A DNA stretch of 64,000 bases from Pseudomaricurvus alcaniphilus (GTDB lineage: Bacteria > Pseudomonadota > Gammaproteobacteria > Pseudomonadales > Cellvibrionaceae): assembly GCF_011440395.1 (NCBI RefSeq), contig NZ_JAAOIX010000004.1, positions 186,001-250,000 of the forward strand. Reading direction: 5' to 3'. Each line of letters starts with the position of its first letter. The first letter of the stretch is position 1. Positions 1 through 9,967 of this stretch are shown piece after piece. Under the pieces are notes generated by a model. That model saw only the letters and a program-made list of their open reading frames with translations. It was not told the DNA's origin and did not search any database. The translations under genes were made by a program, and so were the position numbers.

Positions 1-127
1 CACGCGCTGGAGTGCAACGGCTTCCCGCCGCAACCATTGCCACCACTGCCAGGTCACCGGGGCACTTCGATTTAAGGTACACTGGGCACACACCAGAACC
101 GGCCATAACTGCGAAAGACCCGTCTCC

Positions 128-1183
128 ATGCTCATCGACCCGACCAGCGACAACGCCAGCCTGTTCAGCCTCCTGCGCCGCTACCTGGCGGCACCGGCCG
201 ACGAGGATTGGTGCAGCGCCACCATCGTTGCCAGGTACCGCTCCAGCTACCGCAAAGCCGGCGCCATGATGCTGGTCGATCCGCTGGGCCACACCAGCGG
301 CCTGCTCAGCGGCGGCTGCCTGGAAGCCGATATCCAGCTGCGTGCGCGCAAAGTCATGGCGCTGGGCCGACCGGATCTGGTGGTCTACGACAGCACTGAA
401 GAAGACAATATCGCCGTCGAACTGGGACTGGGCTGCAACGGCCGCATCACGGTCTTGATCCAGCAGCTGCCCGCCCCCCACCGGCAAATCCTGGCGACGC
501 TTTACCAGCGCCTGCAACGGGGCCAGCCATCCCACTTGCTGCACTGCTTCCAGAGCCCGGAGCCGGCCGAGCTCAGTGGCCTGGCGCTGCTGGATGAAAA
601 TCTTGCGCTACTGGCCAGCTCGGGCAGTGTGAGCCTGCCCAAGCTGAGCGACATCGAGCCGGCCAAACACCAGCTTCTCAACGGCGACGAACGCCAGTGG
701 TCATTGACCCGGCACCTGCCACCGGTGCAACTGTGGCTGCTGGGCGGCGGCATGGATGCCCAGCCCATCGCCCGCATCGCCGCTATGCTGGGCTGGCAGG
801 TGACTATCGCCGACCATCGCCTGACCAATGCCAGGCGGCAGAAGTTTCCCAACGCCGCGCGCTTTATCCAGCTGCCACCGACGCAATTGCCGGAACCAAT
901 CAGCGCCGATGCCGCCCTTGTCATGACCCACAACCTGGACACCGACGCCGCCTGGTTGCGGCAACTGCAGCGGGCCGATTCGCTGCGCTATGTCGGTTTG
1001 CTGGGGCCGCAACAGCGCAAACAGACCGTGTTCGAGCTGGCCGGCCTGCGCGGCAGCGAACCCTTCTGCCAACTCATTCACGGACCGATGGGGTTTGATA
1101 TCGGCGGCGACCTGCCCGAATCCGTCGCCCTGTCAGTGCTGGCCCAATGCCACCAAACGCTGGCACAACAGGGGCTGGTCTGA
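128..1183 (+). CDS. XdhC/CoxI family protein
   Basis: 351 aa. XdhC-family proteins insert or protect molybdenum cofactor (and its sulfido ligand) for xanthine dehydrogenase-type hydroxylases. The N-terminal half carries the XdhC/CoxI signature around LSGGCLEAD (about residues 58-66) and ELGLGCNGRI (about 98-107). The C-terminal half is a Rossmann domain starting at LWLLGGGMDAQP (about residues 193-204). The ATG start gives the conserved family N-terminus; the upstream GAAAGA is only a weak ribosome site. A MobA-like nucleotidyltransferase starts 28 bp downstream on the same strand, which is the usual partner arrangement for maturation of a molybdo-hydroxylase. The hydroxylase itself is not in this window. 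Family assignment is secure; the partner enzyme is unknown. The first 127 bases of the window show no gene I can support. Confidence 0.9.
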   Translation: MLIDPTSDNASLFSLLRRYLAAPADEDWCSATIVARYRSSYRKAGAMMLVDPLGHTSGLLSGGCLEADIQLRARKVMALGRPDLVVYDSTEEDNIAVELGLGCNGRITVLIQQLPAPHRQILATLYQRLQRGQPSHLLHCFQSPEPAELSGLALLDENLALLASSGSVSLPKLSDIEPAKHQLLNGDERQWSLTRHLPPVQLWLLGGGMDAQPIARIAAMLGWQVTIADHRLTNARRQKFPNAARFIQLPPTQLPEPISADAALVMTHNLDTDAAWLRQLQRADSLRYVGLLGPQQRKQTVFELAGLRGSEPFCQLIHGPMGFDIGGDLPESVALSVLAQCHQTLAQQGLV

Positions 1184-1211
1184 TGACCTGCCGCGCAGGG
1201 GCCAGCGCCCG

Positions 1212-1823
1212 ATGACTGCCCTGGCCACCGCACTGGGCACGGTTATCCTGGCAGCGGGAGCAGGCCGGCGTTTTGGCGGCGCCAAACAACTGGCGCGCTG
1301 GGGTGATACCTGTCTGCTCCAGCACGCCATCGACAGTTGCAGCGGCATCGTCGACAACACCACCTACCTGGTGTTGGGAGCCCATCGCCAGGCTATCGAG
1401 AGCAGCCTGCCCCTGGGTGAGGTCACCGTGCTCGGCAATCCCGGCTGGAGTGAGGGCATCGCTGCCTCCATCCGCACGGCGGTGAGTCGGCTGGCACAAT
1501 CCCACCAGGCCCTGTTGTTTGTCGCCGCTGACCAGGTGCTGTTGACCCGCGCGCATCTGCTGCAAGTCACAGACGCCTGGCACCGACAGCCGGGCAAAAT
1601 TTGCTGCGCCTGGTATCACAACAAGCCGGGCATTCCCGCCCTGTTTCCGGCGCCCTACTATGCCGAGTTGCTGCAGCTGGAGGGCGACAGCGGCGCGAGG
1701 AAATTGCTGCTGCAACACCCCGCCGACAGAATCGACGTGCCGCTGCCCGAGGCCGCTATCGACATCGATACCCGCGCCACCCTGGCACAACTCAACTGCA
1801 CCTCCGACGCGAACTTGCACTGA
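1212..1823 (+). CDS. MobA-like NTP transferase (MocA-type molybdenum cofactor cytidylyltransferase)
   Basis: 203 aa. This family transfers a nucleotide (CMP in MocA) to molybdopterin to form the dinucleotide cofactor. The N-terminal GTVILAAGAGRRFGGAKQL is the nucleotidyltransferase P-loop-like signature, with the basic RFGGAKQL core. A conserved acidic FVAADQ segment follows near residue 102. The reading frame is open further upstream, but the ATG at 1212 puts this signature near residues 8-26, as in relatives. XdhC lies directly upstream, so the two probably form a cofactor-maturation operon ending at the terminator at 1845-1887. MocA versus a broader NTP transferase cannot be separated by eye, but the XdhC neighbour favours MocA. 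Confidence 0.85.
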   Translation: MTALATALGTVILAAGAGRRFGGAKQLARWGDTCLLQHAIDSCSGIVDNTTYLVLGAHRQAIESSLPLGEVTVLGNPGWSEGIAASIRTAVSRLAQSHQALLFVAADQVLLTRAHLLQVTDAWHRQPGKICCAWYHNKPGIPALFPAPYYAELLQLEGDSGARKLLLQHPADRIDVPLPEAAIDIDTRATLAQLNCTSDANLH

Positions 1824-1844
1824 GAGACTGCTATCTCCAATACG

Positions 1845-1887
1845 AAAAAAGGCGCTTACCCCCAACCGGGAATAAGCGCCTTTTTTT
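1845..1887. terminator. bidirectional Rho-independent terminator
   Basis: A perfect inverted repeat AAAAAAGGCGCTTA (1845-1858) and TAAGCGCCTTTTTT (1873-1886) frames a 14-base loop. A-tract and T-tract on the two sides allow termination in both directions, suiting its place between rightward mocA and leftward aceF, which converge here. Confidence 0.93.
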
Positions 1888-1930
1888 AAAAGTTGCAGCA
1901 GTTTATAGCCGCTGCTTCAACCCTTGCCAG

Positions 1931-3916
1931 TTAGAGCAGCAAACGTCGAATATCGGCGATGACCGACACCAGGTAAGTGAAGAAGCGACCGCAGTCGGCC
2001 CCGTTGATCGCCCGGTGGTCGTAGGAAACGGCCAGCGGCAGCATTTGCCGTGGCACGAATTCACTGCCGTTCCAAACCGGTTTGATCTGCGCCCGAGAGA
2101 CACCCATGATGGCCACTTCCGGTGCGTTGACGATTGGCGTAAAGCCGTTGCCACCCATGGCGCCGAGGCTGGAAATGGTAAAGCAACCACCCTGCATATC
2201 CCGCGGCATCAACTTGCCGGCGCGAGCCTTGCCAGCCAGCTCGGTAGTCTCAGCCGCCAGTTCCCACAGGCCTTTCTTGTCGACATCCTGTATCACCGGC
2301 ACCATCAGGCCGTTAGGCGTATCCACTGCCACTCCGATATGCACATACTGCTTGCGCACCAGGTGCTCTCCGTCAGAGTGCAGGGAGACATTGAAGCTCG
2401 GCTCTGCCACCAGCGCTGCCGCGGCGGCCTTCAGCAGGAATGGCAGCGGAGTCAGTTTAACCCCACGCTTTTCTGCCTCGGCTTTCATGGACTTGCGGAA
2501 CTCTTCCAGCTCGGTGATATCGGCATCGTCAAACTGGGTAACGTGGGGGACGTTGAGCCAGGAGCGCGACATATTGGCCGCCGTGACCTTGGCAATCTTG
2601 CTCAGCTTCTGCATCTCGACCGGGCCAAACTTGGCGAAGTCGACAGCTGGTATGGCCGGAATGCCGGAACCTGTACCAGCACCAGCGGCCACCTTGCCCT
2701 TGCCGACATCGGCAATCACCTGCTTGACGTAACCGCGGACATCGTCCTTGGTAAACCGTCCCCTCGGGCCCGACGCCTTCACCTTGCCCAGGTCAACCCC
2801 GAGCTGGCGCGCCAACTTGCGCACCGCCGGACCGGCATATAAGTCCGCGTCACCGGTGGTCACAACCGTATCTGCAGCGCTGGCCTTACTGGCCGCCGGA
2901 GCTGCTTTGGCAGGTGCCGCCGCTGGCGCCGGTGCTGCCGCTGCCGGGGCAGGTGCTGCCGCTGCGGGTTTGGCCGCTTTCGCCGCCCCCGCCACTTCCA
3001 GCACCAAAATGGCATCGCCTTCAGACACCTTGGCGCCCTCGGCCACCTTGAGTTCCAGCACCTTGCCCGCTGCCGGTGCCGGGATCTCCATGGAAGCCTT
3101 ATCACTTTCCACCACGATCAGCGAGTCGCCTTCGGCGACGCTATCGCCAACGGCAACACACAGCTCGATAACATCCACCGAGTCGCTGCCACCCAGGTCG
3201 GGCACTGCGACGATCTGTTCAGTCGGGCCTGAGCTGCTGTCCGCAACTTCGGCCTCGGCCACCGGCGCTGCCGGCTCAGCCGCAGTGCTTGGAGCCGCTG
3301 CCGGCTCGGCCGCTGCTGGCGCAGCAGCACGCGCCACCTCCAGCACCACGATAGCAACGCCCTCGGATACCTTGTCGCCTTCACCGACCTTCAACTCCAG
3401 CACCTTGCCGGCTGCCGAGGCAGGAATTTCCATGGAGGCCTTGTCGCTTTCCACTACAATCAGCGAGTCGCCTTCTGCCACGGTATCACCGACCGCCACA
3501 CACAGCTCGATCACATCAACAGCTTCCGCGCCGCCAAGGTCAGGGACAACAATAGTTTCGTTGCTGCTGGCCGCACTGGCTGCCGGGGGCGCTGCCGCCG
3601 CCACCGGTGCCGCGGTGGTCTCCGCAGCTTCAGCGGATGCCGGCGCCGCAACTGGCTCAGCCGGGGCATCGCCCGCAGCCTCGACTTCCAGTTCCAGAAT
3701 CTGGTCGCCCTCGGAGAGGGAGTCCCCCTCCTTGACCTTCAGGGAAATGACTTTCCCCGCCAGCGGACTCGGCACTTCCATAGACGCCTTGTCCGATTCC
3801 AATACCACCAGCGACTGCTCCACCTCGACCATATCGCCGGGCTGGACACACAACTCAATGACTTCAACTTTGTCCGCACCACCCAGATCAGGTACGGGAA
3901 TTATTTCAATAGCCAC
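1931..3916 (-). CDS. aceF: pyruvate dehydrogenase E2, dihydrolipoyllysine acetyltransferase
   Basis: 661 aa. E2 core of pyruvate dehydrogenase, moving the acetyl group from lipoyl-lysine to CoA. Three lipoyl domains occupy about residues 1-78, 121-195 and 236-310; each has the ESDKASME motif with lipoyl lysines K43, K159 and K273. They are joined by Ala/Pro-rich swinging linkers. The E3/E1-binding domain is about 358-402. The catalytic acetyltransferase domain is about 428-661, with active-site H634 in SYDHRAINGAD. Lipoyl domains 2 and 3 are also very alike at DNA level, indicating internal duplication. aceE ends 29 bp upstream, so this is an aceEF operon. No lpd or pdhR lies nearby. The terminator at 1845-1887 closes the unit. 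Confidence 0.97.
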   Translation of the reverse strand: MAIEIIPVPDLGGADKVEVIELCVQPGDMVEVEQSLVVLESDKASMEVPSPLAGKVISLKVKEGDSLSEGDQILELEVEAAGDAPAEPVAAPASAEAAETTAAPVAAAAPPAASAASSNETIVVPDLGGAEAVDVIELCVAVGDTVAEGDSLIVVESDKASMEIPASAAGKVLELKVGEGDKVSEGVAIVVLEVARAAAPAAAEPAAAPSTAAEPAAPVAEAEVADSSSGPTEQIVAVPDLGGSDSVDVIELCVAVGDSVAEGDSLIVVESDKASMEIPAPAAGKVLELKVAEGAKVSEGDAILVLEVAGAAKAAKPAAAAPAPAAAAPAPAAAPAKAAPAASKASAADTVVTTGDADLYAGPAVRKLARQLGVDLGKVKASGPRGRFTKDDVRGYVKQVIADVGKGKVAAGAGTGSGIPAIPAVDFAKFGPVEMQKLSKIAKVTAANMSRSWLNVPHVTQFDDADITELEEFRKSMKAEAEKRGVKLTPLPFLLKAAAAALVAEPSFNVSLHSDGEHLVRKQYVHIGVAVDTPNGLMVPVIQDVDKKGLWELAAETTELAGKARAGKLMPRDMQGGCFTISSLGAMGGNGFTPIVNAPEVAIMGVSRAQIKPVWNGSEFVPRQMLPLAVSYDHRAINGADCGRFFTYLVSVIADIRRLLL

Positions 3917-3945
3917 GTTCTCTCCTCAAATCCCGGTGATCCGGA

Positions 3946-6624
3946 TTAACTGTATAGTGGGTTTGCCTTGTCTGCGGAAATACCGAACTTGGCCATAGCA
4001 TCGGCCACTACACTGGCTTCCAGTTTGCCTTCATCAACCAGCGCCTTGAGTGATGCCAACACAACAAACTGGCGATCGACCTCAAAGAAGCGACGCAGCT
4101 TGGTGCGGGTATCACTGCGACCAAAGCCATCCGTGCCGAGCACCGCATAGGTGCCGGGAATAAATGCACGCAACTGCTCGAGGAAGTTCTTCATATAGTC
4201 GGTGGCACCGATTACAGGTCCCTGGCGATCGGCCAATTGCCGGGTTATGTATGCCTGGCGCGGCTCGGCAGTAGGGTTCAACAGGTTGTGGCGGGTGCAA
4301 CCCTGACCTTCCCTGGTGAGCTCGTTGACACTGGTCAGGCTCCAGATATCCGACTCGATGGCGTAGTCCTCACGCAGGATTTCCGCCGCGGCTTCCACCT
4401 CACGCAGTATGGAACCGGCACCCAGCAATTGTACCCGCAGCTCAGACTTCTTGGTCTTCTTGCCTTCGCGCAGCAGGTACATACCCTTGATGATGCCCTC
4501 TTCCACACCCGTCGGCATTTCCGGATGCTGGTAGTTCTCATTCATAGTGGTGATGTAGTAGAAGCAGTTTTCCTTCTCGCCAAACATCCGCTTGATACCG
4601 TCCTGAATGATCACCGCCAACTCGTAATTGTAGGTGGGGTCATAGGTGCGGCAGTTGGGGATGGTGTTGGCCAGGATATGGCTGTGGCCATCCTGGTGCT
4701 GCAGACCCTCGCCATTGAGCGTGGTACGCCCGGCCGTTGCCCCGATCAGGAAGCCCCTCGCCTGGCTATCGCCGGCAGCCCAAGCCAAATCGCCTATGCG
4801 CTGGAAGCCGAACATGGAGTAGTAAATATAGAACGGGATCAATGGGCAAGCGCTATTGCTGTAAGCTGTGGCGGCCGCAATCCAGGCTGACATGGCGCCG
4901 GCTTCATTGATGCCTTCCTCCATGATCTGGCCCTGCTTGCTCTCCTTGTAGAACATGATCTGGTCATGGTCATGGGGGGTGTACTTCTGCCCCGCCGAAG
5001 AGTAAATCCCCAATTGGCGGAACATACCTTCCATACCGAAGGTACGCGCTTCGTCCGGTACAATCGGCACCACTCGCTCACCCAGGTTCTTGTCTTTCAC
5101 CAGCGCCGACAGAATTCGCACGAACGCCATGGTGGTGGAGATTTCACGCTCACCAGTGCCCTTCAAATGGGCTTTAAACGCATCGAGCTCCGGGGTAGTC
5201 AGGGCCGGGAAATCCGCTTTGCGCGCCGGCAGGTAACCGTTCAACGCCTCGCGCCGCTTGCGCATGTACACCATTTCCGGGCTGTCGGGCGCCGGACGGT
5301 AGTAAGGCACGTTTTTCAATTCTTCGTCGGAGATCGGGATGCCAAAACGGTCGCGGAAGCGTTTCAGGCTCTCCAGGTCCAGCTTCTTCACCGAGTGGGT
5401 CTCATTCTGCGCTTCCGCCGATTGACCCATACCGTAGCCCTTGACGGTCTGCGCCAGGATTACGGTGGGCTTGCCCTTGGAGGCCATCGCTTCGGCATAA
5501 GCTGCATAGACCTTGAACGGGTCGTGGCCGCCGCGGTTGAGATACATGATGTCTTCGTCGCTCAGGTCTTTGACCAGCTCCAGCAACTCCGGATACTTGC
5601 CGAAGAAATGCTTGCGGGTATAGGCACCGCCGTTGGCCTTGTAGTTCTGCAACTCGCCGTCGCAGACTTCGTCCATACGCTTCTGCAGTAATCCGGTGTT
5701 ATCGCGCTCCAGCAGAGTGTCCCAGTGACGACCCCAGATCACCTTGATCACATTCCAGCCAGCGCCGCGGAATACGCCTTCCAGTTCCTGGATAATTTTA
5801 CCGTTGCCGCGCACCGGCCCATCGAGACGCTGCAGGTTACAGTTGATCACAAAGATCAGGTTTTCCAGCTGCTCGCGACCCGCCAGAGAGATGGCACCCA
5901 GAGATTCCGGCTCATCACACTCACCGTCGCCGAGGAACGCCCACACTTTGCGGTCGCCGCGAGGTACGTGACCGCGGGCTGACATGTAGCGCATAACGTG
6001 CGCCTGGTAAATGGCCTGGAGTGGTCCCAAGCCCATGGAGACAGTCGGGAACTGCCAGTAATCGGGCATCAACCAGGGGTGCGGGTAAGAAGACAGGCCA
6101 TCGCCATCCACTTCGCGGCGGAAGTTATCCAGCTGCTCTTCGGACAGGCGCCCCTCGAGGTATGAGCGGGCGTACATGCCCGGCGAAGAGTGACCCTGGT
6201 AGTAGATAAGATCGCCCTGCTGGTCGCCATCACCGCCGCGGAAAAAGTAATTAAAGCCCACGTCGTAGAGTGTTGCCGATGACGCGAAGGACGAAATATG
6301 ACCGCCCAGCCCCTCGTTGTTGTCATTGGCTCGCATCACCATAGCCAGTGCGTTCCAGCGAATCAGGGAGCGGATACGTCGCTCCATGAACAAGTCGCCA
6401 GGCATGCGCTTTTCTTCAGTGAGTGGAATGGTGTTGTAGTAAGGAGTGGTGATTGCCGCAGGTAATTGCACGCCGTTGTCGGTGGCGCGATCAGACAGCT
6501 GTTTTATCAAAAACGCTGCCCTCTCCTTGCCACCGTAACGAATTACCGACTGTAAAGCATCCAGCCACTCACGGGTCTCAATTCCATCTACGTCTTCTAC
6601 CGCCCGATTTTCCTCAGTACTCAT
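3946..6624 (-). CDS. aceE: pyruvate dehydrogenase E1 component (homodimeric type)
   Basis: 892 aa. ThDP-dependent decarboxylation of pyruvate and reductive acetylation of E2 lipoyl groups. The ThDP/Mg motif starts at GDGECDEPES (residues 232-241) and ends at the asparagines near 261-263 (FVINCNLQRL). The length matches gammaproteobacterial AceE. The open frame extends another 51 codons upstream, but the start at 6624 gives the conserved N-terminus MSTEENRAVEDVDGIETREW and is preceded by GCGGGA. Followed at 29 bp by aceF. The 318 bp up to the M16 protease gene's stop hold the promoter region; an AT-rich stretch near 6830-6855 could be the core promoter, but I cannot fix it. PdhR-type regulation cannot be judged here. 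Confidence 0.97.
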   Translation of the reverse strand: MSTEENRAVEDVDGIETREWLDALQSVIRYGGKERAAFLIKQLSDRATDNGVQLPAAITTPYYNTIPLTEEKRMPGDLFMERRIRSLIRWNALAMVMRANDNNEGLGGHISSFASSATLYDVGFNYFFRGGDGDQQGDLIYYQGHSSPGMYARSYLEGRLSEEQLDNFRREVDGDGLSSYPHPWLMPDYWQFPTVSMGLGPLQAIYQAHVMRYMSARGHVPRGDRKVWAFLGDGECDEPESLGAISLAGREQLENLIFVINCNLQRLDGPVRGNGKIIQELEGVFRGAGWNVIKVIWGRHWDTLLERDNTGLLQKRMDEVCDGELQNYKANGGAYTRKHFFGKYPELLELVKDLSDEDIMYLNRGGHDPFKVYAAYAEAMASKGKPTVILAQTVKGYGMGQSAEAQNETHSVKKLDLESLKRFRDRFGIPISDEELKNVPYYRPAPDSPEMVYMRKRREALNGYLPARKADFPALTTPELDAFKAHLKGTGEREISTTMAFVRILSALVKDKNLGERVVPIVPDEARTFGMEGMFRQLGIYSSAGQKYTPHDHDQIMFYKESKQGQIMEEGINEAGAMSAWIAAATAYSNSACPLIPFYIYYSMFGFQRIGDLAWAAGDSQARGFLIGATAGRTTLNGEGLQHQDGHSHILANTIPNCRTYDPTYNYELAVIIQDGIKRMFGEKENCFYYITTMNENYQHPEMPTGVEEGIIKGMYLLREGKKTKKSELRVQLLGAGSILREVEAAAEILREDYAIESDIWSLTSVNELTREGQGCTRHNLLNPTAEPRQAYITRQLADRQGPVIGATDYMKNFLEQLRAFIPGTYAVLGTDGFGRSDTRTKLRRFFEVDRQFVVLASLKALVDEGKLEASVVADAMAKFGISADKANPLYS

Positions 6625-6942
6625 AATGACAATCCCGCTTGAACCAATGATTGAAGTTGTTTTTTTAAGACCAATACTTCCGATACTGCTACACCCAAAT
6701 AACAGGCGCACGCCGAGGCAAAGCTCGACCTTGAAATGGTTTGTAGTATTTTTACATATTTGCCTGTAGAAATACAAGCCGGACCGGGTGAAATTTTAGA
6801 AATTCCCCTAAACCCATAATTATTAAGGCAATATTTGATATATAGTATGTAACTTTACTACAGAACCTGTTTGCTTTCAGACTGACACTCTACCGGCACT
6901 CTCTCCGGCAGAGCTGTCTCACTCACCGCCATCTTATTCTTC

Positions 6943-9822
6943 TCAGCGGTAGGTAAAGACCTTACCACCGTTTTTTATTTGACTGAAATCAAATTTATCC
7001 AATCCCATCAATTGCGGCGAAAAACCCTCCACTTTACGCTCGGCAGCGGCGGTCAACCACACGCCCTGGGGACTGCCCAGTATCGCCCGGCTGTATTCGG
7101 CCACCTCTTCTGCTGTCAGGCTTTGCACTGCCGCAATCAAATCGGTGCGGCGCTCAAAGTTGGGATGGCCGGCGACGATTTCCGACCAGTACTGTTCGGC
7201 CTGCTGCTGCAAATTCTTCGGCGCGTCTGTCAGTTCGGCCAGCACCGCGCGGCGATAGAGTTCGAAATCTTCCACCGCGCCAGCAGATTCCGCCACAAAC
7301 CTCTCGATGGCCCGCATCACCTCGCTCAGTGAGGCCGAGGGAGATTGCGCCACAAACACATTGCCGGCCACATCCTTGAGTTCGAAATCACTTAAAAATA
7401 CCACATAACCCAACTGCTGCTGCGTTCTCAGCTGGTGGAAAAAACCGGAGCGTAACATCTGCCGAATAAGCATCATAGCGGCGCGGTCGCGCGGTTTATC
7501 CTCCCGCGCCTGTAAATAGAGCACTGCGGCCACATCCTGGTGATCGGTCAGCAGGTGATAATGCTGCAGCCCATCCGGCAAGTCTGCCACCCTGGCTGCC
7601 GCGATGGTCGGCGCCACGCCCTCCGGTTCCCGGTACAAGTGGTTTTCCACTATAGAGGTAAACTTCAATGCCTCCTGGCGAAAGAAGTTACCGTACACCA
7701 GCATTTGAATTTTTGAATTCACCCACAACTTGCCACTGAACTGGTGCAACTCGGTGGCAGTCACTGCCTCCAGCGCGTCAGCCATGTCCAGCTGATCCCA
7801 CAGCGGCGCATAGAGCAGCACCGGCAACTTGCGGAACAGTTGCTCATAGGGAGTAAGCCGGGTTTGGTTGCGCCATTTGCGCAGCAACTCCTGTTTGAGG
7901 TTCTCGACCCGGGACGCGTCAAAACGCCCCTGCCGAATAACATCCAGGATGCGACTCAACAGCAACCCCTGGCGATCGTTGTAGCCGGACAGCACAATAT
8001 CGAAGCCCCGGCTATTGGCCCGGACGCTGAATGACAAGCCCGCCAGGCTGGCCGGGTAGGCGTATTCATTAAGCGCGTCGTTGACCAGCGCGGCGTACAG
8101 CTGGCTCATCGCCGCCGCTCTGACACCGCTGCCGCCCAGCGCCGAGTAGACCCGGATACGTATATCGGCTTTCGGCTGGCGAAACTTGTGGTCCTGCTTA
8201 AACCAGGCGTCCAGATGCTCGGTGCTCTTGATCAGCACCGGGTTATCACCGCCCTTCTGGTCGACGATCTCTTTTACCGCCAGGCGCCCGGGAATAAACC
8301 CGTTCTTGCCTGGCAACTGCAAGCGGGCAGTTTGCGCACGGGGCACAGTGATCGCTGTGGTGCCCATTTTCTCGAGCCGGTAAGGCGTCTGGTAGAGGGG
8401 TGAGACCTGGTCGGTTTCAACCTCCGGCGCCACCAGCACCCACAGCAGGTTGGTCGGCGACAAATAGCTTAAATATCGTTTGATCAGGTTGGAGTCAAAG
8501 CTGTCAAAGGCGTAGGGACCGCGGATGACATCCTCGGGTCGGTAGTCGTGCATTTGACTGGCAAGGCGGCTGACCGTGTGAATGGGTTCCCGCTCTTCGG
8601 CAAAGCGCAACGCCATTTCTGCCAGCTTCGCCTGCTCCTGGTAGCGCCAGCGGTCGATACCGTCCTGCTGCAAAAGACCGATCATTTTAAAGGTCAGCGC
8701 CACTACCTTCTCCTGCTGGCGGAAACCCTCCTCCGTCAACTGGATGGTGATATCGAATGTTCCCTGGTTGCGACCGCTGGCGTCGCCACCGGCACCTAAC
8801 CCCTCTGCCCAGCCGTTGCTTTTCAATACCGACAGCAAGCTGCCTTCACCTTCGTGGCCGATAATGCTGCCGATGTACTGCAGTGGCTTCTTGCGATACA
8901 GGGCGCTGGAGCTGGGCACCGGGAACGAAAGCGCCAGGCGCCGCGCATCCTGCAGCGGCTTCACCTTGACCAGCTGCGGCAACTGGTCGCGCTCAAACAG
9001 CTCTTCACCGGCAACCCTGGGCCGGGCCTTCCGGCTCTCGACCTGGACAAAGCGATCCACCACCATGGCCTGCAAATCATCCAGCGACTCCCGCCCCAAC
9101 ACGACCAGGGTCATATTGCCGGCGACATAATAGTCCCGGTAGAACTGCAGCAAATCCTCCCGCACCGGCCGTCCCTCCCGGTCTGCCAGTGTCTCCAGGT
9201 TGCCGACACTGAACTTGGCCAGCGGGTGTTCGGGGCGGGCCAACTGCCGATACACATCCAGCTGGCGCCGATAGTCATCCTTGATTTTTGCCCTGAACTC
9301 CGAGTGCACTGCCTGCCTTTCCCGCTCCACATACTCCGGGGTAAACAGCGGCGCGATAAAAAATTGGGCGAACCGGTCCAGCGCGCTGTCCAGGTGCACA
9401 TGTTCAACATCAAAGAAATAGTTGGTGTGCTCACCACTGGTATAGGCGTTGTGGGTGCCGCCGTGTGAGGCTATAAACTGCTGGTATTCATCCGCCTCAG
9501 GGTATTTTTTGGTGCCCAGAAACAGCATGTGTTCAAGAAAGTGGGCCAGCCCCTCCCGCTCGACTGGATCATCGTTACTGCCCACCCCCACATCCAGCGA
9601 GGCCGCCGCCTTGTCGGTATCGGCGTCGGAAACCAGCAGCACCCGCAACTTGTTCGGCAACACCAGGTAGCGGTACAACCGCTCGTCATTTTCACTGCTG
9701 ATAACCTTGTGAACTTCAATATTCGCTGCCTGCGCAGCTGTCGCCAGCAGCAAACTGCCACTCATCACGACCCACGCCAGCAACCAGGTCACCGGCTGCC
9801 AGGCTTGCCTATTTACTCGCAA
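6943..9822 (-). CDS. M16 (insulinase/pitrilysin) family zinc metallopeptidase
   Basis: 959 aa, the length of protease III/pitrilysin. A signal peptide is clear (hydrophobic residues about 12-31, ending ATAAQA-A), so the enzyme should be periplasmic. The inverted zinc motif HFLEH is at residues 94-98, with the third ligand E175 in AVHSEF, the classic HxxEH plus about 76 residues plus E spacing. The C-terminal, non-catalytic M16 halves follow. It probably degrades peptides in the periplasm. It stands alone between aceE and a permease gene. A run of 12-bp tandem repeats lies just upstream of its start (9839-9897). The family is certain; equivalence to E. coli PtrA is likely but not shown. Confidence 0.93.
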   Translation of the reverse strand: MRVNRQAWQPVTWLLAWVVMSGSLLLATAAQAANIEVHKVISSENDERLYRYLVLPNKLRVLLVSDADTDKAAASLDVGVGSNDDPVEREGLAHFLEHMLFLGTKKYPEADEYQQFIASHGGTHNAYTSGEHTNYFFDVEHVHLDSALDRFAQFFIAPLFTPEYVERERQAVHSEFRAKIKDDYRRQLDVYRQLARPEHPLAKFSVGNLETLADREGRPVREDLLQFYRDYYVAGNMTLVVLGRESLDDLQAMVVDRFVQVESRKARPRVAGEELFERDQLPQLVKVKPLQDARRLALSFPVPSSSALYRKKPLQYIGSIIGHEGEGSLLSVLKSNGWAEGLGAGGDASGRNQGTFDITIQLTEEGFRQQEKVVALTFKMIGLLQQDGIDRWRYQEQAKLAEMALRFAEEREPIHTVSRLASQMHDYRPEDVIRGPYAFDSFDSNLIKRYLSYLSPTNLLWVLVAPEVETDQVSPLYQTPYRLEKMGTTAITVPRAQTARLQLPGKNGFIPGRLAVKEIVDQKGGDNPVLIKSTEHLDAWFKQDHKFRQPKADIRIRVYSALGGSGVRAAAMSQLYAALVNDALNEYAYPASLAGLSFSVRANSRGFDIVLSGYNDRQGLLLSRILDVIRQGRFDASRVENLKQELLRKWRNQTRLTPYEQLFRKLPVLLYAPLWDQLDMADALEAVTATELHQFSGKLWVNSKIQMLVYGNFFRQEALKFTSIVENHLYREPEGVAPTIAAARVADLPDGLQHYHLLTDHQDVAAVLYLQAREDKPRDRAAMMLIRQMLRSGFFHQLRTQQQLGYVVFLSDFELKDVAGNVFVAQSPSASLSEVMRAIERFVAESAGAVEDFELYRRAVLAELTDAPKNLQQQAEQYWSEIVAGHPNFERRTDLIAAVQSLTAEEVAEYSRAILGSPQGVWLTAAAERKVEGFSPQLMGLDKFDFSQIKNGGKVFTYR

Positions 9823-9838
9823 GAACTACTCCTGTTTC

Positions 9839-9897
9839 TGCACTATCTATTGCACTATCTATTGCACTATCTATTGCACTACCTATTACACTACCTT
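9839..9897. repeat. 12-bp tandem repeat upstream of M16 protease gene
   Basis: Four contiguous copies of TGCACTATCTAT (9839-9886, the last with one change) and a degenerate fifth copy to 9897. They start 17 bp before the M16 protease start codon, so they lie in its 5' untranslated or promoter region. Copy number could vary by slippage. Confidence 0.85.
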
Positions 9898-9967
9898 TAA
9901 TACAGTCTTTTGCACAACCCGGGCGCAATGGCCGGCAAACCGGTTTCCGCAACCGTTCCAGCACCGG

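Noticed and set aside
2748-3998. 416-codon open frame opposite aceF
   Set aside because: Ala/Ser/Thr-rich product mirrors the lipoyl linkers of aceF; no ribosome site.
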